DNA of 64,000 bases from Eleusine coracana subsp. coracana (lineage: Eukaryota; Streptophyta; Magnoliopsida; Poales; Poaceae): contig CM064417.1 of NCBI GenBank assembly GCA_032690845.1, forward strand, positions 12,368,501-12,432,500. Direction: 5' to 3'. Below the pieces are notes generated by a model. That model saw nothing but the letters and a program-made list of their open reading frames with translations. It was not told the DNA's origin and made no database searches. This document shows positions 1 through 9,644 of this stretch, piece by piece (the first letter of the stretch is position 1; the number at the start of each line of letters is the position of its first letter). A program made the position numbers and the translations under genes.

Positions 1-8
1 CGGTTTAC

Positions 9-1290
9 CTAGGTGGTGGCGTAGGAACTCGGGGTAGTGGCTTTGTAGGAACTCTTCAGTTTCCCAGTGGCTTCCCTGGCGGTGTGGTTGCTCCATTGAA
101 CCTTGTAGAACTTAAGCGTCTTCTTATGCGTAACTCGTTCCTTCTCATCTAGCACCCTCACCGGATGCTTTGAATACGTCAGATCGGGTAGTAGTTGTCC
201 AGTGGCCTCCAATGGAACGTCCGCCAGGGTCTTCAGATATTTCTTGAGCTGGGACACATGGAAGGTATCATGAACTGCAGCAAGTTCCACTGGTTGCTAG
301 AGTTTATAGGCGACCAGCCCACATCTTGCAATGACCGAATAGGGTCCAATATATCGGGGCGCTAGTTTTCCGCGGACTCCAAATCGTTGTACACCCTTGG
401 TTGGTGACTCTCGGAGATAGACCATGTCACCGGCTCTAAATTCCAACGGGCAGCGTCTTTTCTCCACATAACTTTTCTGCCTGGATTTTGCTGCTCGTAG
501 GTTTGATTGGATCTCACGTAGCTTGCTGCACTAGTTCCGGACCAAATATGACTCTCTCCCCTGATTCTGACCAACTCAATGGTGTGCGACAACAGCGATC
601 GTAGAGAGCCTCGAATGGTGCCATCTTGATAACTATTGTTGTATGCAAATTCTACCAAGGGCAGACATTCATCCCACCTTCTGTTGTGATTCAACACATA
701 TGCCCTCAACATGTCTTCCAATATTTGGTTAACTCTTTCCGTCTGACCGTCTGTCTGGAGATGGTATGCAGAACCTCTAATCAACCTTGTGCCCAATGAC
801 TCGTGTAGCTTCTCCCAAAAGCATCCCACAAATTGGGAGCCTCTGTCGGATACGATAGTCTTGGGCACTCCGTGGAAAAACATGATTCACTCAATGTATA
901 GTTGTGTGTATTTCTGCATCTTGAACCGTGTCGATACAGGGATGAAGTGTGCGACCTTTGTCAACCTATCAACAATGACCCATATGGAGCCGAATTTGCA
1001 TGACGTCGGCGGTAGGCCAATGATGAAATCCATGCTGATATTCTCCCATTTCCAAGCTGGAACACTCAAGGGTTGTAGCAGGCCCGCCTTTTTCAGATGA
1101 TCGCCCTTGACTCGGCGGCAGGTATCACACTCTGCGACATATCGTGCTATTTCCCTCTTCATACGAGTCCACCAATATCTAGATCTCAAATCATGGTACA
1201 TCTTGTTGCTGCCCGGATGCATGGAGTACTTTGCAATATGAGCCTCGTCCAGAATCTTCTTGCGGAGTTTCATATTCTTAGGCACCACTA
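9..1290 (-). pseudogene. Gypsy integrase with C-terminal chromodomain-like region (broken frames)
   Basis: The integrase would insert the reverse-transcribed cDNA. The N-terminal zinc-binding part at about 1070-1290 shows the H-H-C-C pattern, ending in CDTCRRVKGDH. The catalytic core follows, with D in MDFIIGLP, a second D in VSDRGSQF and E in QTDGQTERVNQ. The C-terminal part (9-290) has FHVSQLKKYL followed by a short chromodomain-like segment. The chain is split over three reading frames (887-1288, 362-883 and 9-290), so no full integrase can be made. The first two blocks are almost contiguous and differ by frame at about 885. A plus-strand ORF at 789-1100 is only the antisense of this region. 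Confidence 0.85.
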
Positions 1291-1336
1291 GGCGATTCTT
1301 GAACCATAGAACACCTTCTGCATCTTCTCGAAAACA

Positions 1337-2576
1337 TCAAACCTTAGCGTCGCCCTCCTTTAGTCTCCTTCTGAGGTGTGCTATGCCAACATCATTTTTC
1401 TGGGCTGCTACTATTTCTTCCCGTAAGGTAGGAATCAATGCTAGGTTATAGAGGGCTCTGTGGGGTGTTACTTGAATATAATGACCACCTTGGACCTGCG
1501 GGCTGACCAGGATGTGGGGGCATTGAGCCTTGCGGCTTAGTGCGTCAGCCACGACATTAGCCTTTCCTGGGTGATAGTGCACTTCCAACTCGTAATCCTT
1601 AATCAATTCCAACCAATGGTGTTGTCTCATGTTCAGGTGATCTTGAGTGAAAATGTACTTCAAGCTTTTGTGGTCGGTGTATATACGAACTAAATTTTCA
1701 AGGAGATAATGTCTCCACCTCTTTAAGCCTAACACCACTGCTGCTAACTCCTGATCGCGTGCGGGGTAATTCTGCTCATGCTTCCCCTCAATTGCCTTGA
1801 TCCATAAGCAATGACTCTCCCATCTTGCATGAGCACGCATCCTAATCCAATACCCGAAGCATCACAATAGGCATCGAACGGTTTCCCCAGGTCCGGTTGA
1901 GCTAACACTGGGGCCGTGGTTAGATGCTTCTTCAGGGTTTGAAAAGCATTCTCACAGCCTTCGTCCCATACGAATTTCTCTTCCTTCTTAAGCAACTCGG
2001 TCATGGGCTTTGCAATTTTGGAGAAGTTGGGAATGACACGGCAGTAGTAACCAGCTAATCCCAGAAAACTGCGTATATGAAATACGGTCTTCAGTGTCTT
2101 CCAATTTAGTACATCTCTTACTTTGCTAGGATCCATCGCTATGCCTTCTTCCGAGATAATATGGCCTAGAAATGGTACTTGCTTCAACCAAAACTCGCAT
2201 TTGCTAAACTTAGCATATAGCTGATGCTCTCTTAACCTCTGCAATACAACATGGAGGTGCTCTGCATGTTCTTCCTCTGACTTAGAGTAGACTAGAATGT
2301 CGTCAAAAAACACCACTATAAACTTGTCCAACTCTGGCATGAACACCGAGTTCATGAAATACATGAAGTGCGCCGGTGCATTTGTCAACCCAAATGACAT
2401 CACTAAATACTCATACATTCTGTATCGAGTGGAGAACGCTGTCTTTGGAATATCTTCGGCACGGATTTTAATTTGATGGTATCCAGACTAGAGATCGATC
2501 TTGGAGAAAACCTTGGCTCCTATTAACAGATCAAAGAGAACATCAATGCGGGGCAGTGGATACTTGTTCTTGATAG
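1337..2576 (-). pseudogene. Gypsy reverse transcriptase (C-terminal part) and RNase H
   Basis: The segment at 1744-2418 contains the reverse transcriptase palm with VFFDDILVYSKSEEEHAEH, an FFDD version of the usual F-I/V-DD catalytic motif, followed by the FLGH and GLAGYYCRVI blocks. RNase H continues at 1337-1840 with YTDHKSLKY and a DYELEVHYHPGKANVVADAL block. An in-frame TAG at about 2488-2490 interrupts the KIDL-SGYHQ block, and the RNase H start lies in a shifted frame near 1800. Both changes confirm a decayed copy. Confidence 0.87.
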
Positions 2577-3982
2577 TCACAGCATTGGGGGGCGGTAATC
2601 CACACATAGCCTCAAGGTCTCGTCCTTCTTCTTCACGAACAATGTCGGACAACCCCAAGGTAATGAACTTGGTCGGATAAACCCCTTATGCAGCAGCTCT
2701 TTCAACTGCTCTCTTAACTCAGCTAGTTCCTTGGGTGCCATTTTATACGGCCTTTTGGATATAGATGTCGTCCCTGGCTGAAGCTCAATCTTGAACTCAA
2801 CATCCCGATCCGGTGGGAGTCCAGGGAAATCGTCAGGGAATACGTCCTGAAATTCCCTAACCACTGGAATATCCTTTATCTGCTCGGCGGTGGTGTGGTG
2901 AATGCTTGGTGTGACCAGTTGGGGAGGTAGTACCCGGAAGCTTACGCTACCATGGGTGGGAGAGTTTAGGTGTATGGTGTAGGAGTCTATGTCCAATATA
3001 GCCTTATGTTGTCTCATCCAAGGCATACCAAGAATGATGTCAATTTTGCACCCCTCCAAGACAATGCACTTGGTAGAGTAGACTTTTGCTCCTAGGGTTA
3101 TTGGGAGTTTCTCAATTTCATAGAGAGCAGGGGTTTTCCCACCGGCTGATCTAATGGTGTATCGTGATTTCATAAGGGTACGAGGCAGCTGGTACTTATC
3201 TACGAAGAACCCACTAACAAAGCTATGTGATGCTGCCGAATCAAACAGAACTAGTGCGGGGTGGTCTCGAACAAAGAACATAACAGCAAGGATGGGGCTG
3301 TTCTCTGGAATCTCCTCCAGGGTGGTGTTGTTCACGCAGCCAGTGCGGACTGGTCCCTTGTTGTTGCGGGTGTTGTTGTTGTTACTGTTGTTGTTTCTTG
3401 TCGGGTTCAGGCCAGTGCTTTTCTTGGGATGCGGGCGCTCCCTCGAGAAGTGCCCAAGACGACCGCAGTTGTAACAGGGAAAAGGTCTGGTCTGAGCGTT
3501 CTGCTGCAGTGGCGGGCGGTACCCACCTTGGCCCTGCTGCTGATGTGGTGCCTGGGGTCGCTGCTGTGCCGGCTGAGGTGGACGTGAAAATGGTGCCGTC
3601 ACGCGGGGCGGAACGGTACCTTTGTCCAGATGGGTTTGTGTACACCATGCGAAACTTCTACGGGGGTCCACTGGATGGCCCCATAGCACTTGTAGACCTC
3701 TTCCGCTCTGCCATCACTTTGCGATATCCATCTTCCACGACGATAGCATTGTTGACAAATTCAGCAAATGTACCGCCCATGTTAAGGTTGAGGCGGTTCT
3801 ATAGCTCTGCACTTAGCCCCTCCAAGAAACGGTCTTTGCGCTTGGCGGGGATGTCAACTTGTTCTGGAGCATATAGTGCCAACCGATTGAACTCCTCGCA
3901 GTACTCCTTGACGCTGCGGTTGTCTTGCTTCAGTGCGGCGAATTCACGTGCCTTCCTAGTTGCTGGTCTAACTATGTCTTAG
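2577..3982 (-). pseudogene. Gypsy gag C-terminal half, protease and start of reverse transcriptase
   Basis: On the minus strand from 3982, a gag domain piece (about 3660-3975) contains DRFLEGLSAELQNRL-like text. A zinc knuckle CYNCGRLGHFSRERP follows, in which the last cysteine of CCHC is replaced by arginine. The aspartic protease motif reads LFDSAASHSF, with DSA in place of the usual DSG. Reverse transcriptase starts with LLHKGFIRPSSLPWG and LRLCVDYRP, then the frame is lost by what looks like a one-base loss near 2585. The normal gag N-terminus and start codon are not visible upstream of 3982. The long plus-strand ORF at 3398-3982 is antisense to this block. Confidence 0.85.
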
Positions 3983-4879
3983 AACAGTAGTGATAGCAAA
4001 GAAGAAATAAGGAGACAAAGGGACACAGTCGATAACAGGGGGCTTAGTGTAAAACAGCCAAACTCAGAAATTTCAGGGGGCTAGATGGAGCACTAGTAGG
4101 AATCCCAAATTTCTATTTTTTGATTTTATTTTTTTGATATTTTTTTCCAACTCACTAGCAAACAGGGACAAACCACAAAAACTTTCAGCTCAAACCGAGC
4201 TAGGACGTGGCCTACAGAAAATCTTGAAGTTTCAGAAAACGTCGGGTTTCAACTTGAATGAATTTTTTCTTTATCTTCTCGATTTTTTTTGAATTTTTTG
4301 ACGAGGGCACACAGGGCATAGCCGAGTGTGGGTATGCTCAACTTTTTGTCAAGAATCTCCTGTAAAAATTTCAGCCAAAACGGACAACCGAGTGAAAAGT
4401 TATGGCTGTTTTACCGAAGGGGTGTCGAAATCGGTTATGAAGAACCCGGGGTTTTGAGTGAAATCCGAGTCGGGCTTGGGGTCGGGTAGGGAGTTTTTTT
4501 TTTGGCGAGGTGGATGCAGCGGAAAGTGGAATTTATGAAAATTGGTCCGAGGTGGTGAGGGTAGGTTTAGGGTGGGATTAGGGTGGGCGTGTTGATCAAT
4601 CAACCCTAGCACACAAAGCTGACAAAACCGAGGATGGTGAAGGGGATGGCGGCTAGGGTTGCAAGGGAAACACTACTGATGACAAAAACACAAACTAAAC
4701 CAGCGACTAAACAAGAACTAGGGCACAAACTCAACACTACGGACTCTGAAATTGAAATATGCAAAGGCTAAACACGTGGTTATGGGCGGGGGAAATTTTT
4801 TTTTTGGTATTTTCAGTGGACGATAGGAAGAACACGAAAACAAAACTAAAGGGTAGTGTGAACCTGACGGTGCACCTGA
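3983..4879 (-). other. Gypsy untranslated leader and degenerate gag start
   Basis: No coding similarity is visible between gag (ending 3982) and the primer-binding site. The stretch is AT-rich with several T runs on the plus strand and would be the leader plus lost gag N-terminus on the minus strand. Short ORFs here have no recognisable domains. Confidence 0.5.
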
Positions 4880-4893
4880 AGCTCTGATTACCA
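4880..4893 (-). promoter_or_regulatory. Retrotransposon primer-binding site (initiator tRNA-Met type, one-base insertion)
   Basis: The minus strand reads TGGTAATCAGAGCT just inside the LTR edge. The usual plant tRNA-Met primer site is TGGTATCAGAGC; here one extra A is present. Its position a few bases after the LTR terminus (…GTCCACA) fixes the element's orientation as minus. Confidence 0.8.
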
Positions 4894-4898
4894 CTTGA

Positions 4899-5650
4899 TG
4901 TGGACAAGGGTTCCCGATCTTCCGAAAGGTTCTTGGTAAGTTGATTTGGTCGGAGGCGACACACAAATCGATCCGGCTTCAGAACAGCACGTTCTAAACC
5001 CCGCAATCGCAGCACGACGTCTCCTCTGGTTATCAACCGTCCAAAAGACGATTGACCTCACCGAGAAGGCTAATCCCTGCCTGCGAATCAAGAACACAAG
5101 CAAGAACAACGAAGAATGCAACACAATTGCAGATGTATGATTAAACTCTCGAAGTTGGGGTCTCACAAACCGATGAACGGCGAAACTGTTTATGAACAGA
5201 ATTGATCTAAGCAAAACCCGAACCCTAATGGTGCGGCGGCGGCTGTATATAAAGACCCTAGGGTCGTGCAAGACCCTCTGGACGCGCCCCTAATTGGGCT
5301 CAACTAGATACAAAGCCCAAAGGCCAAAAATAGGCGACGCAGCACCGACATAGATTCTGGACTCTATCTTGTTTTGACGATTCCTGATGACTCCTGATGA
5401 ATTTTTACATGAGGCCGGCGGCATTGGAAAGGTCTTCTCCTTATCTTTCCGTGCATATGTAGAACGTCCAAATCCGAGTCCGTATGCGTCCTGGGCGATT
5501 GTTTTAGTACAGACTGGTCCTGGGCCCCGAAACAGACTCGAAGTCGGTTTTGATTGGGCCTCCACTTTGGCTTCCAAGCCCTTCCTGGTCCTCCACGTTT
5601 CCAACTCCTTCTCCCATCATCTCCTGGTCTTCTCCGTGGTTTCTAATCAT
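4899..5650 (-). repeat. 5' LTR of the gypsy element (outer edge approximate)
   Basis: The inner edge is set by …CCTTGTCCACA followed by the primer-binding site. A TATA-like stretch lies at 5245-5254, followed on the minus strand by a GCC-rich run and an AGGGTT-rich presumptive 5' untranslated start, as expected for the U3/R boundary. The outer edge is uncertain because the second LTR is outside the window; I set it where the sequence changes character near 5650. An open frame of 138 codons (5504-5920) runs through this edge. Confidence 0.6.
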
Positions 5651-5920
5651 AAAATAATCATTAGGTAGCAAACCATTCTCAAAAGTAACATATAGCGAAG
5701 AACGTAGGAACGAGCTCACCTCTAAATTTAGTCGTCGTGCACGAGCTCTAGTCATTAGACCTTGCAAGTCCAGATTTGGAGGAGTGTTGTGTGTATCCAT
5801 AGGAGTGATGTCCTCATCACACTCACCAGCTGCTGCTGTAGGTGCTCGTTGTGGTTGGCACACTGCTGCATAATCAAGCCCCGTATGTCCACCTCCTGTG
5901 TGAGAGTGTCGCGCTGCCAA
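5504..5920 (-). pseudogene. Gypsy polyprotein tail-like fragment with TRARARRLN motif
   Basis: The minus-strand frame has LQGLMTRARARRLNLEVSSF followed by an ENGLLPNDYFMIRNHGEDQE block. I recognise this basic TRARAR-x-LN segment from tails of grass Ty3/gypsy polyproteins; that is recall, not a search. It overlaps the presumed LTR edge of the Del/Tekay element. It therefore either belongs to an older element into which that copy inserted, or shows that the LTR includes coding tail. I cannot decide between the two. Confidence 0.5.
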
Positions 5921-6560
5921 GTGACCTCCGTCACGCGAGTCTCACTTGCCTCAAGATCAGCAGTCAACCGCTGAATCTCTCTCTGTTGTGTATCGACCTG
6001 TGCCTGCAGGTCGTTCCTCTATACCCAAACCTACTCAGCGTCCGCTACTAAGATCCTGCTGCGGCTGCTAGACTCCTCATCCAAGTTGAGGAGGTACTCG
6101 GAGTAGTGAGATACGCGGTGGTATCCCGCGTGGTACTCCTGGTAGTCATCGCGGGAGACGCGTCTCAGGCGCCTCTGTCATACCGGGTCAGCCTGGTGCC
6201 AAATAGGGATCATCTCGAACGGAGTCCTCGAGAGCGTTGCTATGTTGCGCCCACAGAAGTGAGTGAGAGCCCAGTGGGCAACTCTCTTCCAGGCCCTCCC
6301 TGAGGCTCCCAGCCGTGACTGTGCTCTCCATCCCCGCCAAGTCGGGGTTGCGCGAGTGTGGAGAGACGCGGATATGCACCTCTGCAATCCTCATACCGTG
6401 GCAGCAGGTCTCACACCCATGGTACAAAGGCTGCTCCTCGTAGCCCAAAGCGTGTAGCATCTCCCTCAAGAGGGTGGAAAAGCCACGGTGGTGTAGACCG
6501 GTGGTATAACGCCACCCGTCATGTTGGAACACCTCAAACCCATGCTCATCCATCTGGAAT
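5755..6560 (-). pseudogene. Retrotransposon accessory ORF remnant (long-LTR gypsy family), with coiled-coil segment
   Basis: The minus strand from about 6560 encodes a segment starting MDEHGFEVFQHDGWRY, then frame-broken text, then a heptad-like Leu/Gln/Glu-rich piece (MTADLEASETRVTEVTWQRD…) at about 5755-5967 that looks like a coiled coil. Similar proteins occur in unplaced ORFs of grass gypsy elements, as far as I recall. It lies 1.4 kb downstream of the primer-binding site at 7986-7997, so it is most likely the internal region of the long-LTR element. Frames are interrupted and no enzyme domain is seen. Confidence 0.5.
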
Positions 6561-6599
6561 ACAAACCCAAATAGTGAGTAATCCTTCCAAACGCAGAGA

Positions 6600-7985
6600 G
6601 TGCAAGTCAACAATAAAATAATATGGTGCGATGAGTGATATATGGAATTTAACCCCCGCAATCGGTTACATTTTCTAGGGTGGATTCGGTTACTCCGCTA
6701 AAATGGTACGTTCTATCCTAGGGTACAACAGCCACTAAATCGAACCTTTAGGCAATCATACTTACAGAATTTGGATAGCAATTGAACACCAAAGTGGTAG
6801 AGTTTTTCAACACCATTCCAACAAGTACTTAGTCAACTCCATCTAATGAGGGAATCAGGAGTTATGAATTTTCTAAGTGGCAAGTCAGAATCTGAAAATT
6901 TGTTCTGAACATCACGGGGTTCACTCTGGAAATGTCCTGAAATCTGGAGTCCTAGGCCAAAAATTTCTGGAGCAATTTACCCACATTATAGAGAATTTTA
7001 ATACCTTTCTAACGTATATTTATACGCCTCCATCCAATACCTGGAACTTGAGATATTAAAATTCTATCCTACCCGTCGAATTTCCGAACCGGTTTTCTCG
7101 ACAAAACCGGGTTACTCTAAAGATTTGCTCATAGCTCTGCCTTTCAGGTCTGAAACCCAAAATCTTAAACTACCAAAGTTGTAGTACTTTTCGTAATCTT
7201 TCCAGAAAATGCTCATACAACCCTAGAGGTAGCCTGAGCAAAGAGTTATAGGTTTTTCATGACAGGTCAAGAATCTGAATTTCAGGTTAACCCGAATTCG
7301 ATGTGCTGACATGGACGGACCAAAAATGGCATTGCCCGGTAATCTTTAAATCAAAATTTCTTGCTGGAGGTACAGTGAGTTCATTCATGATTTCAATATG
7401 TATTTATTGGCATGCTTTTGACTCTCGACTGAGAAGATATCGATTTTTATGTGAGCAACATATTTGCTGAAATTTCCGGTTTTCACAACGACTTAATGCT
7501 TTACTATTTTACATGATGCATATGCTTTTGGCCTATACGTCCTCACAAAAATAAAAGTTGGCTGCGAATAGGACCATACGCATAGTCGGTGGCAGACGAT
7601 CTCTCAAGTTAGTCGTATGCTACATGTTTCTTACTCGATTCACGGTTAGTGTACCTGTAAAAAATTGATTGCAGAAACATTACATCGAATAGAAAAAAAA
7701 CGAGCCAAAAATAATCTCTTATTATTGTCCTAGGACAGGACACTGATGTTTTTCTCAATCAGCCCGTGTTCACACCTTTGTGCTAGCTTCCCATGTTACT
7801 GTCCACAAGGCGGGACACATACCTGTGTTGACGATGTCATAGATGTAGTATTTAAACAAACAACCTCCTATAGTTAGCTTTGGCATCTGGATCATAACTA
7901 ATAATAACCTATTGGACACGTCCTCACACGTTCGTTATGAGGTTTTTGAAAATATGTCTTTGAATATTGCACTATTCCTGAGACA
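6600..7985 (-). other. Non-coding internal leader of the long-LTR element
   Basis: Between the accessory ORF remnant and the primer-binding site there is about 1.4 kb without a convincing reading frame. It is AT-rich, with no domain-bearing ORF. Long untranslated leaders are usual for large plant gypsy elements. Confidence 0.45.
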
Positions 7986-7997
7986 GCTCTGGTACCA
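7986..7997 (-). promoter_or_regulatory. Primer-binding site of the left long-LTR element
   Basis: The minus strand reads TGGTACCAGAGC, three bases after the LTR terminus …CCGTGACA. It differs from the usual initiator-tRNA-Met site by one base. The right-hand relative has the same spacing, with GCG then TGGTATCA at the window end. Confidence 0.85.
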
Positions 7998-8333
7998 CGC
8001 TGTCACGGAACCGTCTTACCATGGAGACGGCTCCGTTCCAAGATCTTTCTCGGGTGGCGTCACACGCTGTGACGCCTAATAGTAGAACACATGACAGAAG
8101 AATTTAGTTATAACAAGAACATAGGCAGAGTACATAGTTTTTATATAAATCCAAATTTATATTACAAACCAGAGTTTTAACAAAATAAAACGCGGAAGCG
8201 AAATTGTTCAATAGTGATTTAAATAGTTCGACGGAATAGATAAGATACAATCACCCTCTCACGGCGACATACAGTGAACAATCCAAACAATCCGGCCATG
8301 ATAGGTGTGTTGCCCGAACACCGTACCAACAAT

Positions 8334-8534
8334 CTAGGGACTACTCCTCGTCTTCGTTTGTGCACAACTCCCACTCGATGTTCCAGCAGTCAGGGCGCTG
8401 GCCTTCCCAGTGGAACCTCCCACCGCAGTGGCAGTCTCCACCCTGGTCATCTGAAAACCACAAAGAGCTACGCCCTGAGTAACTAATTTACTCAGCAAGA
8501 CTGACTCGACAAAATGGCCAACTACAGCCGACAC
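8334..8534 (-). other. Small ORF conserved in both long LTRs
   Basis: The minus-strand ORF of 66 codons begins MSAVVGHFVESVLLSKLV and contains QMTRVETATAVGGSTGKA. The right LTR (63456-63731) has the same ORF, 91 codons long, differing at scattered residues; a point change creates the stop in this copy. It could be a coding piece or an exon of a longer transcript, or simply family homology. Confidence 0.4.
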
Positions 8535-9617
8535 CTAGACATGCAAAGGCTAGGGATAGGGTGTATGTTGCCAGAAAGCCAGCCTAAGAGTGGATCCTTA
8601 TTTTTCAAGTTTTAGCAGCAAGTTAAATTGTCATGCGGAATAATAAATTTAGTTTGCACTAAAGCTATAACAATCAAGGTTGCAAAACAATCTTAATAAT
8701 TTCAAACAGCAGTATTAAACCCACGCACCATCTTAATGGCTTCCGACACTGTTCCGAAGCAGCGATCAAGTGGTACTCGTTACTGTGAGGGGCAGCGACT
8801 CGAATCGATTTACATACGCGCTTGCAAGACCCATACGCGCTTCATGGAAGCCGCATGGAGCAACCTTTCGCTTACGGTACCGTAGGATCTTCCCGGTCCA
8901 GACTCCCCCGAGAAGGGTCCCCCAATGCATGCGCCCCGTGCCGCCATCCGTGGGTGGATTTGTCCCTCCTCTTAGCCCCAGTTCCACCAAAGAAGGGAGA
9001 AGGCTATCTTCCGACTAGGCAGTAGTCGTAGCTACGTCGGTTTACTGGGCCCATAACTCCCATGGGCCGGACACGAGGCGTAGTCTTAGGTGACTCGGAT
9101 GGGGCTAACTCCTTGAAGACAAACTGTCCTTCCCTTTCCACCTAATTGCTCATCCGGTTTCATTGTAATTCCATCCACACCTTTCTTCATCCGTCATCAT
9201 TCCCCAGTGATAACATTTTCTGTCTACGAGTGGTCTCCATACCACTCGGTGAATGGTCATCCTAAATTAAGCAGAGCGACTACGGTCCTGAGGCTAAATA
9301 TCGGGAAGAAGGAACCTACTGCAATGCTAGGGTTTCAACCAACTCCTATCACTTAATGCACAGTCAAGCCTACATACCTAACTAGTGATAGAGTAAAAAT
9401 TAAAACGGGTGGGATGCACCGGGGCTTGCCTGGTTTCTGCTCCTGGTTAGCTGCGACACCACCGGCTCCTTCTGGCTCCTGCTCCGGTCCCGTCTCCGCG
9501 TGGTTCACCTCGTCATCTACATGATGCGAATGGTGCAATGCATGAGAACATCATTCGATTCATGGCACTTCCTTAACAAATACGTCAATGTACACTATTT
9601 CATGTAGAAGTGAGCGC

Positions 9618-9644
9618 GGGGGGGGGGGGGGGGGGAGGGGGGGG
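9618..9644. repeat. Poly(G) tract G18-A-G8
   Basis: A near-homopolymer of G on the plus strand inside the left long LTR. The right LTR copy has no such tract at the matching place, so it arose or expanded in this copy. Confidence 0.95.

Larger units (their letters stand above)
1..5650 (-). mobile_element. Ty3/gypsy (Del/Tekay-like chromovirus) retrotransposon, decayed, 3' end outside window
   Basis: Reading the minus strand from about 5650 down to 1, the order is LTR, primer-binding site, leader, gag with a CCHC-type knuckle, protease, reverse transcriptase, RNase H, integrase and a chromodomain-like tail. This is the order of plant chromoviruses, and the FHVSQLKK motif at the integrase C-terminus with a following WSNHT block fits the Del/Tekay group. 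The element is dead: gag lacks its N-terminal part, frames change near 2585 and between the RNase H and integrase blocks, and there is an in-frame stop near 2489. The 3' LTR would lie left of the window. The outer 5' LTR edge is not certain. Its 5' end abuts fragments of another gypsy element, suggesting nesting. Confidence 0.88.

Noticed and set aside
3398..3982. Plus-strand ORF of 194 codons
   Set aside because: It is antisense to the gypsy gag/protease region, which has clear homology on the minus strand.
4540..4600. TTAGGG-like telomere motif
   Set aside because: Only irregular GGGTAGG/GGTTTAGGG/GGATTAGGG text, with no tandem array of the plant TTTAGGG repeat.
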